Shown here: positions 27,560 through 37,431 of the stretch, in pieces
Layout of the letters: each line of letters begins with the position of its first letter
Numbering within the stretch: position 1 is the first letter of the stretch
Origin: Domibacillus sp. DTU_2020_1001157_1_SI_ALB_TIR_016
Lineage (GTDB): Bacteria; Bacillota; Bacilli; Bacillales; Domibacillaceae
Reading direction: 5' to 3'
Assembly: GCF_032341995.1 (NCBI RefSeq)
Contig: NZ_CP135439.1
Location: 124,001 to 188,000 of the forward strand
DNA length: 64,000 nt
The notes under the pieces: model-generated
What the model saw: only the letters and a program-made list of their open reading frames with translations
Database searches by the model: none
Told to the model about the DNA's origin: nothing
Translations under genes and position numbers: made by a program

Positions 27560-29509
27560 TTAAAGCGCATCTTTGATCACTTTTTTGCTATAGAGAACGG
27601 ACAGAATACCGAATACTGAGTAAAGCACCGTATATAAAAGCATGACAATAAGCATCGGTGTCCACAGCTCGCCGCCGAAGAAAAACCAGCCGGATTGTAC
27701 AGCAAAGTAGCTGTGCAAAAGACCAATCAGAAGCGGAATGCCGAAGCTGAAAAACTGCTTCATGCGGATCCCCTGCACAAGGTCACCGGGCGTAAAGCCA
27801 AGCTTGCGTAAAATGGTGTAGCTGCCCCGTTCTTCTTCGCTTTCATCCATTTGCTTAAAGTATAAAATACAGCCGGAGGTCACGAGAAACGTTAAGCCCA
27901 GGAAGCCAACGATAAACATCATCAGCCCCATATTTTGTTTTTGAATCTCGGCTGTCTGTGACTGGGAAAGCTCTGTGCCGAAAGCCGGATTGTAAGATCC
28001 TTGAGAAAATACGTCACTCGCTTTGTCCAGCTGCGATTCGTCGGTTACATCCAGTCCAATATAAAGAGAAGTACCATACTGAAGAGATGGATCAGCGTCC
28101 TGCTTTAAGCGGTTAAATACCGTATCATCCACCACTGCAGTCGGCAGGCCGCCGCTTGTAAAGGTGTACGGAAGCAAGAAATCCCGCTCAAGACCGATAT
28201 AGTTTTGCGGAATGGTTTCTGTTTTGCCAAGCAGCTCAATAGAACCGGAATCTTCAAGCGGCATCACCTTGCTGAGCATATCTACATAACCGGAAAAAAG
28301 AGTGTCATCTGGTGAAAGATTCATACCTTTTACGCTTTTATCGCTAATGATAGGCATTTGCATTTTATCGGCATCAAACGTTGTTTCATCCAGCGTGGTA
28401 CTGAGAATATCAGACGTATTCACTACTGCCTGTATAACCTCGATCCGTTTCTCTTCATAGGTAATATTTTCTGCGTCAAACGCCTGCTTTAGCTTTGTGG
28501 CCTCCTGGTCATTCGGAACGACAAAATCATTCGGTACCTGCTGCTGCGCTGATTTTTCCGCCGAGTAGTACGATATGTAGCTGAGTGACAGCAGGCCAAT
28601 CGCCAGTGCCGACAACGTTGTAATAACCGTCAGCATGAGGGCGTTTGATTTCATTCGGAACATAATAGAAGAAAGCGACAGCACGTCTTTCACATGTAAA
28701 TAGCCATTTTTCCGTTTGCGGACAAGATGAAACAGAAAACGGACAGACCCTTTATAGAACAAATAAGTTCCGATAATGACCGAAGCGAGAATAAACGCCA
28801 TCGCTGCAAACAGCTCGTTCATTGAAGTAAAGTCGCCGCCGAACAATTTAGAGGAAATAAAGTAGCCGGCTGCGATAAAAAGGATACCAAGAAGCCCAAT
28901 GAAAATTTCCCAAATCGAAATACGTCTTCCTTTTTCTTCTCTTGTACCTGTCACCCGGAAGAGGGATAAAATATTTTGCCGCTTTAAAAACAGCCCGTTC
29001 ACCGCCAAAATACATCCATAAATTATCGTAAAGACAATTAAGGTCTGCAAAAGTGCCTGTGATGAAAAATACAGGGAAGCCACAGCGCCTACACCCGTTA
29101 TTTTAAACAAAATCATCGTGACAAGCCTTGAAGCCGCAAATCCGACAAACAAGCCAATCACGAGGGAGCCGAAATAAAGCAGCAGGTTTTCGGCACTTAA
29201 CAGCTTGAAAATCTGCCCTTTCGTCAGCCCAATCAGCTGCAGGAGGCCGATTTCTTTACTGCGGCGCTTAATGAAAATCGCATTGGCATACAAAATAAAA
29301 ACCGTCACGATGGCAATCAGAAGAATAGAAGCCGTCCGAATAGCTGCAGCTCCTTTCATACTGCCTTTTAGTTCGTCCATCGCCGGATCATATTGAAGCG
29401 TAACGAACGCAAAGTAAAGTGCGGCACTGAACACGAGGGCAAACACGTATAAATAGTAGTTTTTTACATTCTTTTTTAAATTTCGGAGAATCAGTCCATT
29501 AATGCTCAT
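27560..29509 (-). CDS. BceB-type ABC transporter permease
   Basis: 649 residues with ten predicted helices and a large extracellular domain of roughly 200 residues between helices 7 and 8 (from about residue 315 to 520), the hallmark of BceB/PsdB permeases. These bind lipid II-cycle antimicrobials such as bacitracin, free the target and signal to the BceS-type kinase. FtsX folds are present at both ends ([32 protein letters not shown]). It overlaps the ATPase gene by 11 bp. Which peptide it handles cannot be told. Confidence 0.93.
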   Translation of the reverse strand: MSINGLILRNLKKNVKNYYLYVFALVFSAALYFAFVTLQYDPAMDELKGSMKGAAAIRTASILLIAIVTVFILYANAIFIKRRSKEIGLLQLIGLTKGQIFKLLSAENLLLYFGSLVIGLFVGFAASRLVTMILFKITGVGAVASLYFSSQALLQTLIVFTIIYGCILAVNGLFLKRQNILSLFRVTGTREEKGRRISIWEIFIGLLGILFIAAGYFISSKLFGGDFTSMNELFAAMAFILASVIIGTYLFYKGSVRFLFHLVRKRKNGYLHVKDVLSLSSIMFRMKSNALMLTVITTLSALAIGLLSLSYISYYSAEKSAQQQVPNDFVVPNDQEATKLKQAFDAENITYEEKRIEVIQAVVNTSDILSTTLDETTFDADKMQMPIISDKSVKGMNLSPDDTLFSGYVDMLSKVMPLEDSGSIELLGKTETIPQNYIGLERDFLLPYTFTSGGLPTAVVDDTVFNRLKQDADPSLQYGTSLYIGLDVTDESQLDKASDVFSQGSYNPAFGTELSQSQTAEIQKQNMGLMMFIVGFLGLTFLVTSGCILYFKQMDESEEERGSYTILRKLGFTPGDLVQGIRMKQFFSFGIPLLIGLLHSYFAVQSGWFFFGGELWTPMLIVMLLYTVLYSVFGILSVLYSKKVIKDAL

Positions 29510-30260
29510 GCTGCACCCCGCTCAGTAAACCCTGCGTTTTCATAATATCCTGGAAAAAAGCCTGCCTTGACTGCTCTCCTTTATTAAGCTGGGTATACAT
29601 TTTTCCGTCTTTAATAAAGATAACCCGGCTTCCAAAGCTTGCCGCGGTCGGATCATGTGTAACCATCATAATCGTAGCGGTTCGTTTCTTATTAAGTGCC
29701 GTTAATTTATTTAAAAGGTCAGAGGCCGATTTAGAATCAAGGGCACCGGTCGGCTCGTCCGCAAAAATCATGCTCGGTTCATGAATAAATGCCCGTGCTG
29801 CGGATGTCCGCTGTTTTTGCCCGCCGGAAATCTCATTTGGATATTTATCCCGGATTTCATAGATGCCAAGCTCATTGGCAATGACATTAAACCGCTCTGT
29901 CGCTTCTTTTGGACCGGTTTTGGCAATCGTCAGCGGCAGCAGGACATTTTCTTTGACCGTCAATGTATCGAGCAGGTTATAGTCTTGAAAAATAAAGCCA
30001 AGGTGGTGCTTGCGGAACTCGGCCAGCCCTTTTTCTTTCATCCCAGTCATTTCATGGCCGTCAATCCAGATCGTTCCCTGGCTTGCCTGGTCAATGGAGG
30101 ACAGGACATTTAAAAGCGTTGTTTTACCAGAACCGGATGCACCCATGATACTGACGAACTCGCCTTTTTCCACATTCATATCAATGCCTTTTAACACTTC
30201 CTGGCGATTGAATTTGTTTCCGTAGCTTTTGCGAAGCTTCGCCGCTTTTAACATACTCAT
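29499..30260 (-). CDS. BceA-type ABC transporter ATP-binding protein
   Basis: 253-residue ATPase of the MacB/BceA group: Walker [10 protein letters not shown] (40-48), signature SGGQKQR (145-151), Walker B ending FADEP (166-170). ATG 30260 follows GGAG by nine bases. It overlaps bceB and lies 99 bp after the kinase gene, separated from it by a palindrome at 30342-30369 that may be its regulator binding site. Confidence 0.95.
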   Translation of the reverse strand: MSMLKAAKLRKSYGNKFNRQEVLKGIDMNVEKGEFVSIMGASGSGKTTLLNVLSSIDQASQGTIWIDGHEMTGMKEKGLAEFRKHHLGFIFQDYNLLDTLTVKENVLLPLTIAKTGPKEATERFNVIANELGIYEIRDKYPNEISGGQKQRTSAARAFIHEPSMIFADEPTGALDSKSASDLLNKLTALNKKRTATIMMVTHDPTAASFGSRVIFIKDGKMYTQLNKGEQSRQAFFQDIMKTQGLLSGVQHEH

Positions 30261-30341
30261 ATCGATTCACTCCTTTAGTTGATACATTTATTGTAAAAAG
30301 AGGAGAGGAGAAAGTCCTTTCATTTGACGAACAAAAAGCAA

Positions 30342-30369
30342 AAGCATGTGACATTTTCGTCACATGCTT
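30342..30369. promoter_or_regulatory. Palindrome between kinase and bceA genes: BceR-type operator and/or terminator
   Basis: Arms of 11 bp, AAGCATGTGAC (30342-30352) and its complement (30359-30369), six-base loop. On the minus strand the core TGACG-N4-TGTCA resembles the BceR box TNACA-N4-TGTAA, upstream of a TACAAT -10-like hexamer near 30290. A T-rich tail follows too, so it could end the bceRS transcript. It overlaps the kinase stop codon. Confidence 0.6.
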
Positions 30370-31367
30370 GTCAGGCGGACAAACGCATTCGGCTCAGGAA
30401 ACGTAAGTGTAAAGGTTGTGCCGGAGCCGGGATGGGAAATGGCTTCTAATTCAATCAATAGAGAATCAGCCGCTTTTTTGGCTAAATAAAGTCCCATCCC
30501 CGTGGCAGAATCGTTTTGATGAAAGCTGCCGGTTGCCGTAAATCCTTTATCAAAAATACGTGGAAGATCCTGTGGCGAAATGCCGCGGCCAAAGTCGGTA
30601 ACCGCAACGGCTGTTTGATTTCCTCTTTGGATACTGCGAATCATAATATCACCTGAATCGCTGTATTTCACCGCGTTTGTCAGCAGCTGCCGAAAAATAA
30701 ACGCCAGCCATTTTGCATCGCTCAGTACAGGCGGACCGGTTATCTCAACATCAAAGCCGATGCCTTTTTGCAGGCACCAGGACTGGAGAGACCGTATTTC
30801 GGTAAATAGGATCGGCTCCAGCACCACGTGCTCAACATACAAGTCATTTTTAATAAATGGCATCCGTTTTTGATGCAGCTGCTGGTCTAAAAGCAGATGA
30901 ACGCGCAGCCATTCGTACGTAAGCTGCGCTTTCATCCTCTCGTCCTCTATCCGGTCTATCATTAAATGCATGGCGGTTAAAGGGGTTTTCACTTCATGAA
31001 CCCAGGACATCAGATCGTCTTTTTCCTGTTCAAGCTCTGTCCGATGGCGGGAAGCGTCCTGTTTGTACTGTTCAACCTGCTTTGTGAAGTACGTGTGAAC
31101 GATTTTTTGGAATGGGCTTTCCGCCTCAGCCAGCGGTTCTCCGTCCAGTGAGGTGTCCCGTTCCTGCAGCTCCCGGTAAAAAGCCGATTCTTTTTGAAAG
31201 CGGAAAAAGAAGAAAACGAGGAAAAGAAGGGCAGACAAGAAGTTTACATATAAAATAGATGAAAAGGGAATGGTTGTATCGACGAATACAACCAGAAACA
31301 GGAGCAGTTGCTGAACGAGAAAAAAGCCAATCCAGCTGCGCCGTTCTTTTATGTAGGTTCCGATCAT
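30360..31367 (-). CDS. BceS-type intramembrane-sensing histidine kinase
   Basis: 335 residues: two N-terminal helices (about 13-31 and 37-56) with almost no extracellular loop, then a DHp domain with the phospho-accepting H124 in SWVHEVKTPL and an HATPase domain with N- and G-boxes (LTNAVKYS, TDFGRGISP, GMGLYLAK). Such kinases do not sense the drug directly but read flux through the BceAB transporter. Its start overlaps the response regulator stop by 4 bp. Confidence 0.94.
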   Translation of the reverse strand: MIGTYIKERRSWIGFFLVQQLLLFLVVFVDTTIPFSSILYVNFLSALLFLVFFFFRFQKESAFYRELQERDTSLDGEPLAEAESPFQKIVHTYFTKQVEQYKQDASRHRTELEQEKDDLMSWVHEVKTPLTAMHLMIDRIEDERMKAQLTYEWLRVHLLLDQQLHQKRMPFIKNDLYVEHVVLEPILFTEIRSLQSWCLQKGIGFDVEITGPPVLSDAKWLAFIFRQLLTNAVKYSDSGDIMIRSIQRGNQTAVAVTDFGRGISPQDLPRIFDKGFTATGSFHQNDSATGMGLYLAKKAADSLLIELEAISHPGSGTTFTLTFPEPNAFVRLTSM

Positions 31368-32053
31368 ACGCTTTCCTCTTCAACTGCCATGTATCCCTGG
31401 CCGACTTTTGTTTCAATAAAATGGCCGATCCCGAGTTCATCCAGCTTTTTTCGCAGCCGGTTTACATTAACCGTCAATGTATTGTCGCTGACGAACCGCT
31501 CATCGTCCCACAGACTTTTAATCAGCTTTTCCCGGCTGACAATGTTGTTTTTTTGTTCAATGAGCTGTTTTAAAATAAACATTTCATTTTTCGTTAGTTC
31601 GACTGACCCGTACTCATTTTGAAGAAGGTTTTTATCGTAATCGACTGTAGCACCGCACCAGGCTTTAAGAAGGGACGGGGCAGTGCTGTAATTATAGGCA
31701 CGCCGCAGCACGGCTTGTATTTTGGCAACCAGTACGTCAAAATGAAACGGCTTCTGAATAAAATCATCCGCTCCAAGCTGCATAGACATGACCATGTCAG
31801 TCGGGTGGTCGCGTGAAGACAGGAATAAAATCGGCACGTTGGAATGGGTGCGAATCATTCGGCACCAATGAAAACCGTCAAATTTCGGCAGCTGGATATC
31901 AATAATGACCAAATCAGGCTTTAAAGCTGTGAATTCTTTCATCACCTGTCCAAAATCGGTAACCCCGTAAACATCATATGACCATTGCGTCAGCCGTTCC
32001 TTCGTTTCTTTAAACAGCGTTTCATCATCTTCAATCAGCAGCAGTTTAAACAA
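31364..32053 (-). CDS. BceR-type OmpR-family response regulator
   Basis: 229 residues: receiver domain with acidic pocket EDD (8-10) and phosphorylation site D52 (IIDIQLPKF), and a C-terminal OmpR winged helix (about 130-225). Gene order regulator-kinase-ATPase-permease on one strand is the classical Bce arrangement. It should activate the bceAB promoter when the transporter is working against a peptide antibiotic. Confidence 0.94.
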   Translation of the reverse strand: MFKLLLIEDDETLFKETKERLTQWSYDVYGVTDFGQVMKEFTALKPDLVIIDIQLPKFDGFHWCRMIRTHSNVPILFLSSRDHPTDMVMSMQLGADDFIQKPFHFDVLVAKIQAVLRRAYNYSTAPSLLKAWCGATVDYDKNLLQNEYGSVELTKNEMFILKQLIEQKNNIVSREKLIKSLWDDERFVSDNTLTVNVNRLRKKLDELGIGHFIETKVGQGYMAVEEESV

Positions 32054-32269
32054 AGAATCACCACACTTTTCCAGTTGTCTTTCTTTTATTGTATCGAAAA
32101 GCGGCGGGCAGTTGAACGTTTTTTTAAACGGAACGAACGATGTGGGGCTCCTTCACCTGCTTTAATTCTGCAACGGTATGGTTTCTCCGTTTCTTTCAAT
32201 TAGAGATTCACTCGCATCTATTTTACAGGATAAAAAGTAAAAAAGGAGAAAAAACCCAATTGGTCATAT

Positions 32270-33349
32270 TTATTTTGTAACCTGAAAAGTCATACTTTCT
32301 TTTGAGATTCCGTTTACGAGAATGACAAGAGTGTGTTCACCTGCATAGTGCTTGCGAGTTGTCATATCGCGAAAAGATTGGGTACGGACTATTACTTTGG
32401 ATTGTCCGGCTGCAAGGTGAGTGTCCGAAAGCTGAAATACTTTCCGGCTTGGACGGCCGTTTTTTTTCATATAGTCAATCGCATATTCAACCCGTACTTT
32501 TGTATCTTGTGCAGCATGGAGTTCTACTGAAAAATGCAGCGATTCACCAATCGCAACCGTCTGTTTTTCAAGGGTGAGCCGTTGAACGGAAACGTGCTCA
32601 CTGTCTGGATAACCGAACAGGCGGAGGACATCCGCATTTCCCTGCTTGAGCAATGTACGGGCGGCATGGCGCAGGATCCAGTCGGTATGGGGATGCTGTC
32701 CATGCTGCTGGCGGATAAACTCAATAACAAGGTCCGGGTGCGTTTTCGAAATATCATTTAAATGGTTCGCGACACTTTTTCGTACATACAGTGAATCATC
32801 CTGCATAAGCGGCTCAAGCAGTGCAAAAAGCGGAGCGGGGTCTTGTTTAAAAGCTGGAATCGACTGTGCCCACGGCAGCTGCGGGCGGGCGCCTTCGCTT
32901 GCGAGCCGGCGTATATGTTCATTGCTGTTTTTTGTCCATTTCATCATCTGAGAAAGCATGCGTTCTTGATCCTGCAGCAGAAAAGGCCGGACGGCAAACT
33001 CAGAAGTGGAGTATACGGTTAACTGGGCAAGCGCGTCCATCGATTTCTCCCAGAAGGAAAGCCCATACTGCTCTACATAATCCGGAAATACAAGTCCTGC
33101 CAGCTGTTTGAACGAAGGAGCTGCATCCAGCAGCACAGGGAGCGCTTTTGGAAAAGGTTTATTGATTCCCATATACATCGCAGTTGATAACTGGCGAATG
33201 CGTTGTTTAAGAGCCAGAGACTCCCATTCTTCTTGATACACACAGTTTAAGAATGCTTTTCGGTTAAAGGACAAGTCAGCCCGCTCAAGCGCATCGGCTA
33301 ATGAATTGATAAAGTTATCATTATATATATCTTTTAAATCTGCCATCAT
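32270..33349 (-). CDS. AlkC-type DNA glycosylase (HEAT-like repeats plus Ig-like domain)
   Basis: 359 residues. Residues about 1-250 are HEAT-like helical repeats of the AlkC/AlkD alkylpurine glycosylase family (NEHIRRLASEGARPQLPWA, DDSLYVRKSVANHLNDISK are typical). Residues about 255-359 form a beta-rich Ig-like domain, as in the longer AlkC subgroup. The enzyme should excise 3-methyladenine and related cationic lesions without base flipping. ATG 33349 follows AAAGGAG; an in-frame ATG lies one codon later. Confidence 0.9.
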   Translation of the reverse strand: MMADLKDIYNDNFINSLADALERADLSFNRKAFLNCVYQEEWESLALKQRIRQLSTAMYMGINKPFPKALPVLLDAAPSFKQLAGLVFPDYVEQYGLSFWEKSMDALAQLTVYSTSEFAVRPFLLQDQERMLSQMMKWTKNSNEHIRRLASEGARPQLPWAQSIPAFKQDPAPLFALLEPLMQDDSLYVRKSVANHLNDISKTHPDLVIEFIRQQHGQHPHTDWILRHAARTLLKQGNADVLRLFGYPDSEHVSVQRLTLEKQTVAIGESLHFSVELHAAQDTKVRVEYAIDYMKKNGRPSRKVFQLSDTHLAAGQSKVIVRTQSFRDMTTRKHYAGEHTLVILVNGISKESMTFQVTK

Positions 33350-33606
33350 TCGTCAGCTCCTTTCTGCCAGTATAACATATCAGCGAATGTATGTTCTTTT
33401 TGGTGAAACACCGGGTCGGCTAATTCGTGTCCGAATCCTGGCAAACTATAGTGAATGGCAGTCTTTTTTGCTTGTATAAGCTCCTTTTTTATGACGAATG
33501 ATCACCAGCGGGAAACGGACAGGGTAAAAAGAAACAGATGTAAAGTACGTTTAAGGGTTCTCACCAAAAGGATAAGAATATAGGGGAAAGATTTTTTAGA
33601 CTATGT

Positions 33607-33624
33607 TTGTGAAATATTTTACAA
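33607..33624. promoter_or_regulatory. Rex-like operator upstream of the DASS transporter
   Basis: TTGTGAA-ATAT-TTTACAA, 17 of 18 against the Rex palindrome, 22 bp before the start codon at 33646. The remaining 33350-33606 has no gene. Confidence 0.78.
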
Positions 33625-33645
33625 TGTAAGAAGAAAGGAGAGAGA

Positions 33646-35088
33646 ATGATGAGTAAAAACAAGATGCCTGCCCGGGGAAAGGGAGAAGTAAGGCTTGGTC
33701 TTCTTTTTTTAACGCTTTTAATCGGAGCACTTATTTGGTTCGTTCCTGCACCGTCTGGACTCTCGTCTCAGGCATGGCATTTATTCGCTATTTTTGTAGC
33801 CACAATTATTGGGCTTGTAGTTAAGCCCATGCCAATGGGCAGTGTGGCTGTTTTAGCCCTGACCGCAACGGTTTTAACACAGACACTGACTATTGAAGAA
33901 GCGCTCAGTGGGTTTCAAAACACGACGATCTGGCTGATTGTCATTGCTTTTTTTATTTCAAGAGGATTTATCAAAACCGGTCTTGGCACCCGGGTTGCGT
34001 ATATGTTTGTCCAAAAGTTCGGTAAAAAAACACTTGGCTTGTCTTATTCGCTTGTGGCAAGTGATCTTATTCTGTCTCCGGCGATGCCGTCCAACACAGC
34101 TAGAGCCGGCGGTATTTTGCTTCCAATTGTCCGGTCGCTGTCTGAAGCGTATGGTTCCCGGTCAGGAGACGGAACGGAACGAAAGGTAGGGGCGTTTTTA
34201 ACAACGGTTTCCTTTCATGGAGATATGGTAACATCCGCCATGTTTTTAACAGCGATGGCAGCCAATCCGCTTGCGGCACAAATTGCTGGAGACATTACCG
34301 GTGAACCAATTTCATGGGTCGGCTGGGCCGCAGCTGCGTCTGTGCCAGGTCTGCTCAGCCTGCTGCTTGTTCCATATGTGCTGTACAAGCTGTACCCGCC
34401 GGAAGTGAAAGAAACACCGGCTGCCCCCCAAATGGCCGCCCAAAAATTAAAAGAGATGGGTCCTTTAAAAAGAGAAGAGTGGTTTATGATCGGTGTGTTT
34501 GTCCTGATCTTAGCTTTGTGGATTTTCGGAACAAATTTTGGCATCAGCGCTACGACAACGGCTTTTATCGGACTTGTCGCGCTGCTGATCACTCAAGTGC
34601 TGAGCTGGTCGGATATTAAAAAAGAAGAAGGCGCATGGGACACGCTCGTCTGGTTTGCGGTTTTGGTTATGATGGCCGGCTTCTTAAACGATCTCGGTAT
34701 GATTCCATGGTTTACGGATACAATGAGAGGGGCCGTCAGCGGCATGTCCTGGCTATGGACACTGGTCGTTTTGGCTGTCGTTTATTTTTACTCTCATTAT
34801 CTTTTTGCGAGCAACACGGCTCATGTCAGTGCTATGTACGCCGCTTTTCTGGCTGTGATCGTGGCTGCCGGAGCTCCGCCGGTCGCCTCTGCTCTTTTGC
34901 TCGGTGTATTCAGTAATTTGTTCGGCTGCTTAACCCATTACAGCAGCGGGCCGGCACCTGTATTTTTTGGTGCGGGTTATGTAACACAAAGTAAATGGTG
35001 GACGCTCGGGCTGATCATTTCTATTGTTCATTTAATTGTCTGGCTTGGAGTCGGCGGTGCCTGGTGGAAAGTGCTTGGTCTTTGGTAA
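33646..35088 (+). CDS. DASS (SLC13)-family di/tricarboxylate transporter
   Basis: 480 residues, about 12 helices, with the conserved loops MPSNTARAGGI (near residue 145) and, in the second half, ASNTAHVSAMYAAF (near 390), the two S-N-T substrate motifs of the CitT/SODiT branch. Related proteins exchange or symport 2-oxoglutarate, malate, citrate or succinate. AAAGGAGAGAG precedes ATG 33646 (a second ATG follows directly). The upstream Rex-like operator suggests expression when NADH is high, which fits an anaerobic dicarboxylate exchanger. Overlaps the methyltransferase by one base. Confidence 0.92.
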   Translation: MMSKNKMPARGKGEVRLGLLFLTLLIGALIWFVPAPSGLSSQAWHLFAIFVATIIGLVVKPMPMGSVAVLALTATVLTQTLTIEEALSGFQNTTIWLIVIAFFISRGFIKTGLGTRVAYMFVQKFGKKTLGLSYSLVASDLILSPAMPSNTARAGGILLPIVRSLSEAYGSRSGDGTERKVGAFLTTVSFHGDMVTSAMFLTAMAANPLAAQIAGDITGEPISWVGWAAAASVPGLLSLLLVPYVLYKLYPPEVKETPAAPQMAAQKLKEMGPLKREEWFMIGVFVLILALWIFGTNFGISATTTAFIGLVALLITQVLSWSDIKKEEGAWDTLVWFAVLVMMAGFLNDLGMIPWFTDTMRGAVSGMSWLWTLVVLAVVYFYSHYLFASNTAHVSAMYAAFLAVIVAAGAPPVASALLLGVFSNLFGCLTHYSSGPAPVFFGAGYVTQSKWWTLGLIISIVHLIVWLGVGGAWWKVLGLW

Positions 35089-35708
35089 TGGACGAGAAGC
35101 ATCTAGAAAAAGCGTATGATGAGCAGCTGTCCATTCAGACAACGGGTGATCAGCAGGGGTTTCCCCAGCTTGCCCACTATCATCGCTACGAGCCGACACC
35201 CTATGAGGGACTTGATGAGCTTTTCGAACGCTGTACCTTGGATGCAAGTGACGGATTTGTTGACGTCGGCTGCGGAAAAGGGCGGGTCGCCTTTTACGTG
35301 CATGACCGCTTCCGGGCTTCGGTTACGGGGATTGAAATGAACCCTGCTTTTTTTGATGTGTGTCTTCAAAACAAAATAGGGTATATGAGAAAAAGAAAGC
35401 GCCGGCACGGATTGATCGATTTTCAATGTGTGATGGCGCAGGAGTATGAAGTAAAAGCAGAAGATACTGTTTTTTACTTTTTCAATCCGTTCTCAGTGCA
35501 AATTTTCATGCGCGTCGTACAGCGGATTCTGGCGTCAATGGAAGCCTTCCCGCGCCAGGTGACACTGATTTTGTATTATCCATCAGACGAATACCTGTAT
35601 TATTTGGAGCATCAGACGGTATTTGACTGGCTCGATGAAGTGAAATTGGGCGGGATGTACGAAAAAAACGAACATGAACGGTTTGTTCTTTTTCAATACC
35701 AATCATAA
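35088..35708 (+). CDS. Class I SAM-dependent methyltransferase
   Basis: 206 residues from ATG 35088, which shares its A with the transporter stop codon (TAATG), so translation is coupled. SAM-binding motif I FVDVGCGKGRVAFY (about 63-76), acidic motif II GIEMNP, and a NPF segment (FYFFNPFS) where the catalytic motif IV usually lies. I do not recognise the substrate; the cysteine- and charge-rich chain does not match a named family. Its coupling to a carboxylate transporter is unusual and unexplained. Confidence 0.82.
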   Translation: MDEKHLEKAYDEQLSIQTTGDQQGFPQLAHYHRYEPTPYEGLDELFERCTLDASDGFVDVGCGKGRVAFYVHDRFRASVTGIEMNPAFFDVCLQNKIGYMRKRKRRHGLIDFQCVMAQEYEVKAEDTVFYFFNPFSVQIFMRVVQRILASMEAFPRQVTLILYYPSDEYLYYLEHQTVFDWLDEVKLGGMYEKNEHERFVLFQYQS

Positions 35709-35722
35709 AGGAGTGCTTGAAC

Positions 35723-35953
35723 ATGAGCGAATGCAGCATTGACCATTCACATGCAGATGTGATCAAAAAAGTGGAAAGCCAGAAAACATTTCTTCCGGCA
35801 TATCTCTATGAAAGCTTGTACAATTACCTGCAGGAAGAGCGGACGCAGGATTTGTTAAATGATTTGTTTCATCTCCTGAAAAAATATGATCTTGTATCCG
35901 AAGAAGAGCGGGACGTGCGAAACAAGCGGCTTGCGCTCATTGTAAACAACTAA
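35723..35953 (+). CDS. Small conserved hypothetical protein
   Basis: 76 residues from ATG 35723, nine bases after AAAGGAG; mostly helical and charged, with one Cys and a His-rich N-terminus (SECSIDHSHADVIKKVES). No membrane segment or signal peptide. It follows the methyltransferase by 14 bp and ends the transcript before the terminator at 35968. Family not recognised. Confidence 0.75.
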   Translation: MSECSIDHSHADVIKKVESQKTFLPAYLYESLYNYLQEERTQDLLNDLFHLLKKYDLVSEEERDVRNKRLALIVNN

Positions 35954-35967
35954 CTCGTATAACAGAG

Positions 35968-36009
35968 AGCCTCCTGTATAACTTACCACTTGTGCAGGAG
36001 GCTTATTTG
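35968..36009 (+). terminator. Terminator of the DASS-methyltransferase operon
   Basis: AGCCTCCTG (35968-35976) pairs with CAGGAGGCT (35995-36003), then TATTTG. Confidence 0.75.
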
Positions 36010-36067
36010 CGTTATTTTTGAAGGTAGGACATTTTCAATTTAAGCAACGAAAAGAGGCTATAAATAC

Positions 36068-37126
36068 ATGAACAAAAAATCCATTTACGGATTGACGCTT
36101 GAGCAGCTGGAGGCATGGCTTCTGCCATTTGGACATAAGAAATTCCGAGCGCAGCAAGTGTGGGACTGGCTGTACCGGAAACGGGTAACCGATTTTGACG
36201 AGATGACAGACGTAAATGCGGACTGCATCGCACTGCTGAAAGAGCATTTTGTTCTTCATACCCTAAAAGAACACGTGAAGCAGGAATCAGCAGACGGAAC
36301 GATTAAATTTTTGTTTAAATTAACAGACGGCAACTTAATTGAAACGGTGATGATGCGCCATAAATTCGGCTTATCTGTTTGTGTAACGACGCAGGTCGGC
36401 TGCAACATTGGCTGCAGTTTTTGTGCAAGCGGCTTATTAAAGAAAACGCGTGACTTATCGAGCGGTGAAATCGTGGAGCAGATTATGAATGTGCAGCATG
36501 CACTGGATGAAGCAGGCAACGGAGAAAAAGTAAGCCATATCGTCGTGATGGGGATTGGGGAGCCGTTTGATAACTTTGACAATCTGATCGATTTCTTAAA
36601 AGTCGTCATCGATCAAAAAGGATTGGGCATTGCAGCCCGCCATATTACCGTTTCAACGAGCGGCCTGGCGAATAAAATTTACGACTTTACCGATACAAAA
36701 ATTCCGGTTAACCTCGCGATTTCCCTGCATGCACCGAACAACGAGCTGCGGACAAAAATTATGAAAATCAACCGGGCGATTCCGATTGAAAAGCTGATGG
36801 AAGCGGTCGATTACTACCTGGAAAACACAAATCGCCGTATCACCTTTGAATATATCCTGTTAAAAGACGTGAATGACCGGGTGGAAGATGCACTTGAGCT
36901 GGCAGAATTAATTGGCGATAAAAAACAGTATGTGAATTTAATTCCGTACAATCCAGTTGATGAACACAGCCAGTATCAGCGGAGCACGCCGGAAGCGATT
37001 ATGGCATTTTATGATACGCTGAAGAAAAAAGGTTTGAACTGTGTTGTACGCCAGGAACATGGAACAGATATTGATGCAGCATGCGGGCAGCTGCGAAGCA
37101 AACAAATCCAAAAAGCATCCCAATAA
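36068..37126 (+). CDS. RlmN-family radical SAM rRNA/tRNA adenine C2-methyltransferase
   Basis: Methylates C2 of A2503 in 23S rRNA (and A37 of some tRNAs) by a ping-pong radical SAM mechanism. 352 residues with the cluster motif C112-x3-C116-x2-C119 and the C-terminal methyl-carrying Cys in DIDAACGQL (C339). The body follows RlmN rather than Cfr in length and N-terminus ([17 protein letters not shown]). In B. subtilis rlmN lies far away beside prpC-prkC, so this may be a relocated or second copy. GAGG lies ten bases before ATG. Confidence 0.9.
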   Translation: MNKKSIYGLTLEQLEAWLLPFGHKKFRAQQVWDWLYRKRVTDFDEMTDVNADCIALLKEHFVLHTLKEHVKQESADGTIKFLFKLTDGNLIETVMMRHKFGLSVCVTTQVGCNIGCSFCASGLLKKTRDLSSGEIVEQIMNVQHALDEAGNGEKVSHIVVMGIGEPFDNFDNLIDFLKVVIDQKGLGIAARHITVSTSGLANKIYDFTDTKIPVNLAISLHAPNNELRTKIMKINRAIPIEKLMEAVDYYLENTNRRITFEYILLKDVNDRVEDALELAELIGDKKQYVNLIPYNPVDEHSQYQRSTPEAIMAFYDTLKKKGLNCVVRQEHGTDIDAACGQLRSKQIQKASQ

Positions 37127-37240
37127 AAAACCGCTAAAAAAGCAGTATGATGAATGTTCTCTAGACCTGGTTCTTTTTGTAAAGCTGTTAAGTGCCAAAT
37201 AAGCGCGGCTTTCTATATAACATGAATAGTGATGAGATAT

Positions 37241-37277
37241 AAAAAAGCTGAACCTTTTATTGGGTTCAGCTTTTTTT
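37241..37277. terminator. Terminator of the rlmN-family gene
   Basis: AAAAAAGCTGAACC (37241-37254) pairs with GGTTCAGCTTTTTT (37263-37276). The rest of 37127-37431 has only a TATGAT-like -10 near 37378 ahead of the GNAT gene. Confidence 0.85.
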
Positions 37278-37431
37278 ATGAAATGGCGCGCTTTTTAGCA
37301 GCGATGAAGAAAAGAAAGTAAACAGCTATATGAAAAATGAATAAGCAAAAATATCCAGAGGGTATCTAGATTTATGGTATGATTGGTGGCAGCAAAACTG
37401 TCATTTTGATAAACAAAAAGGAGGTATTGAC

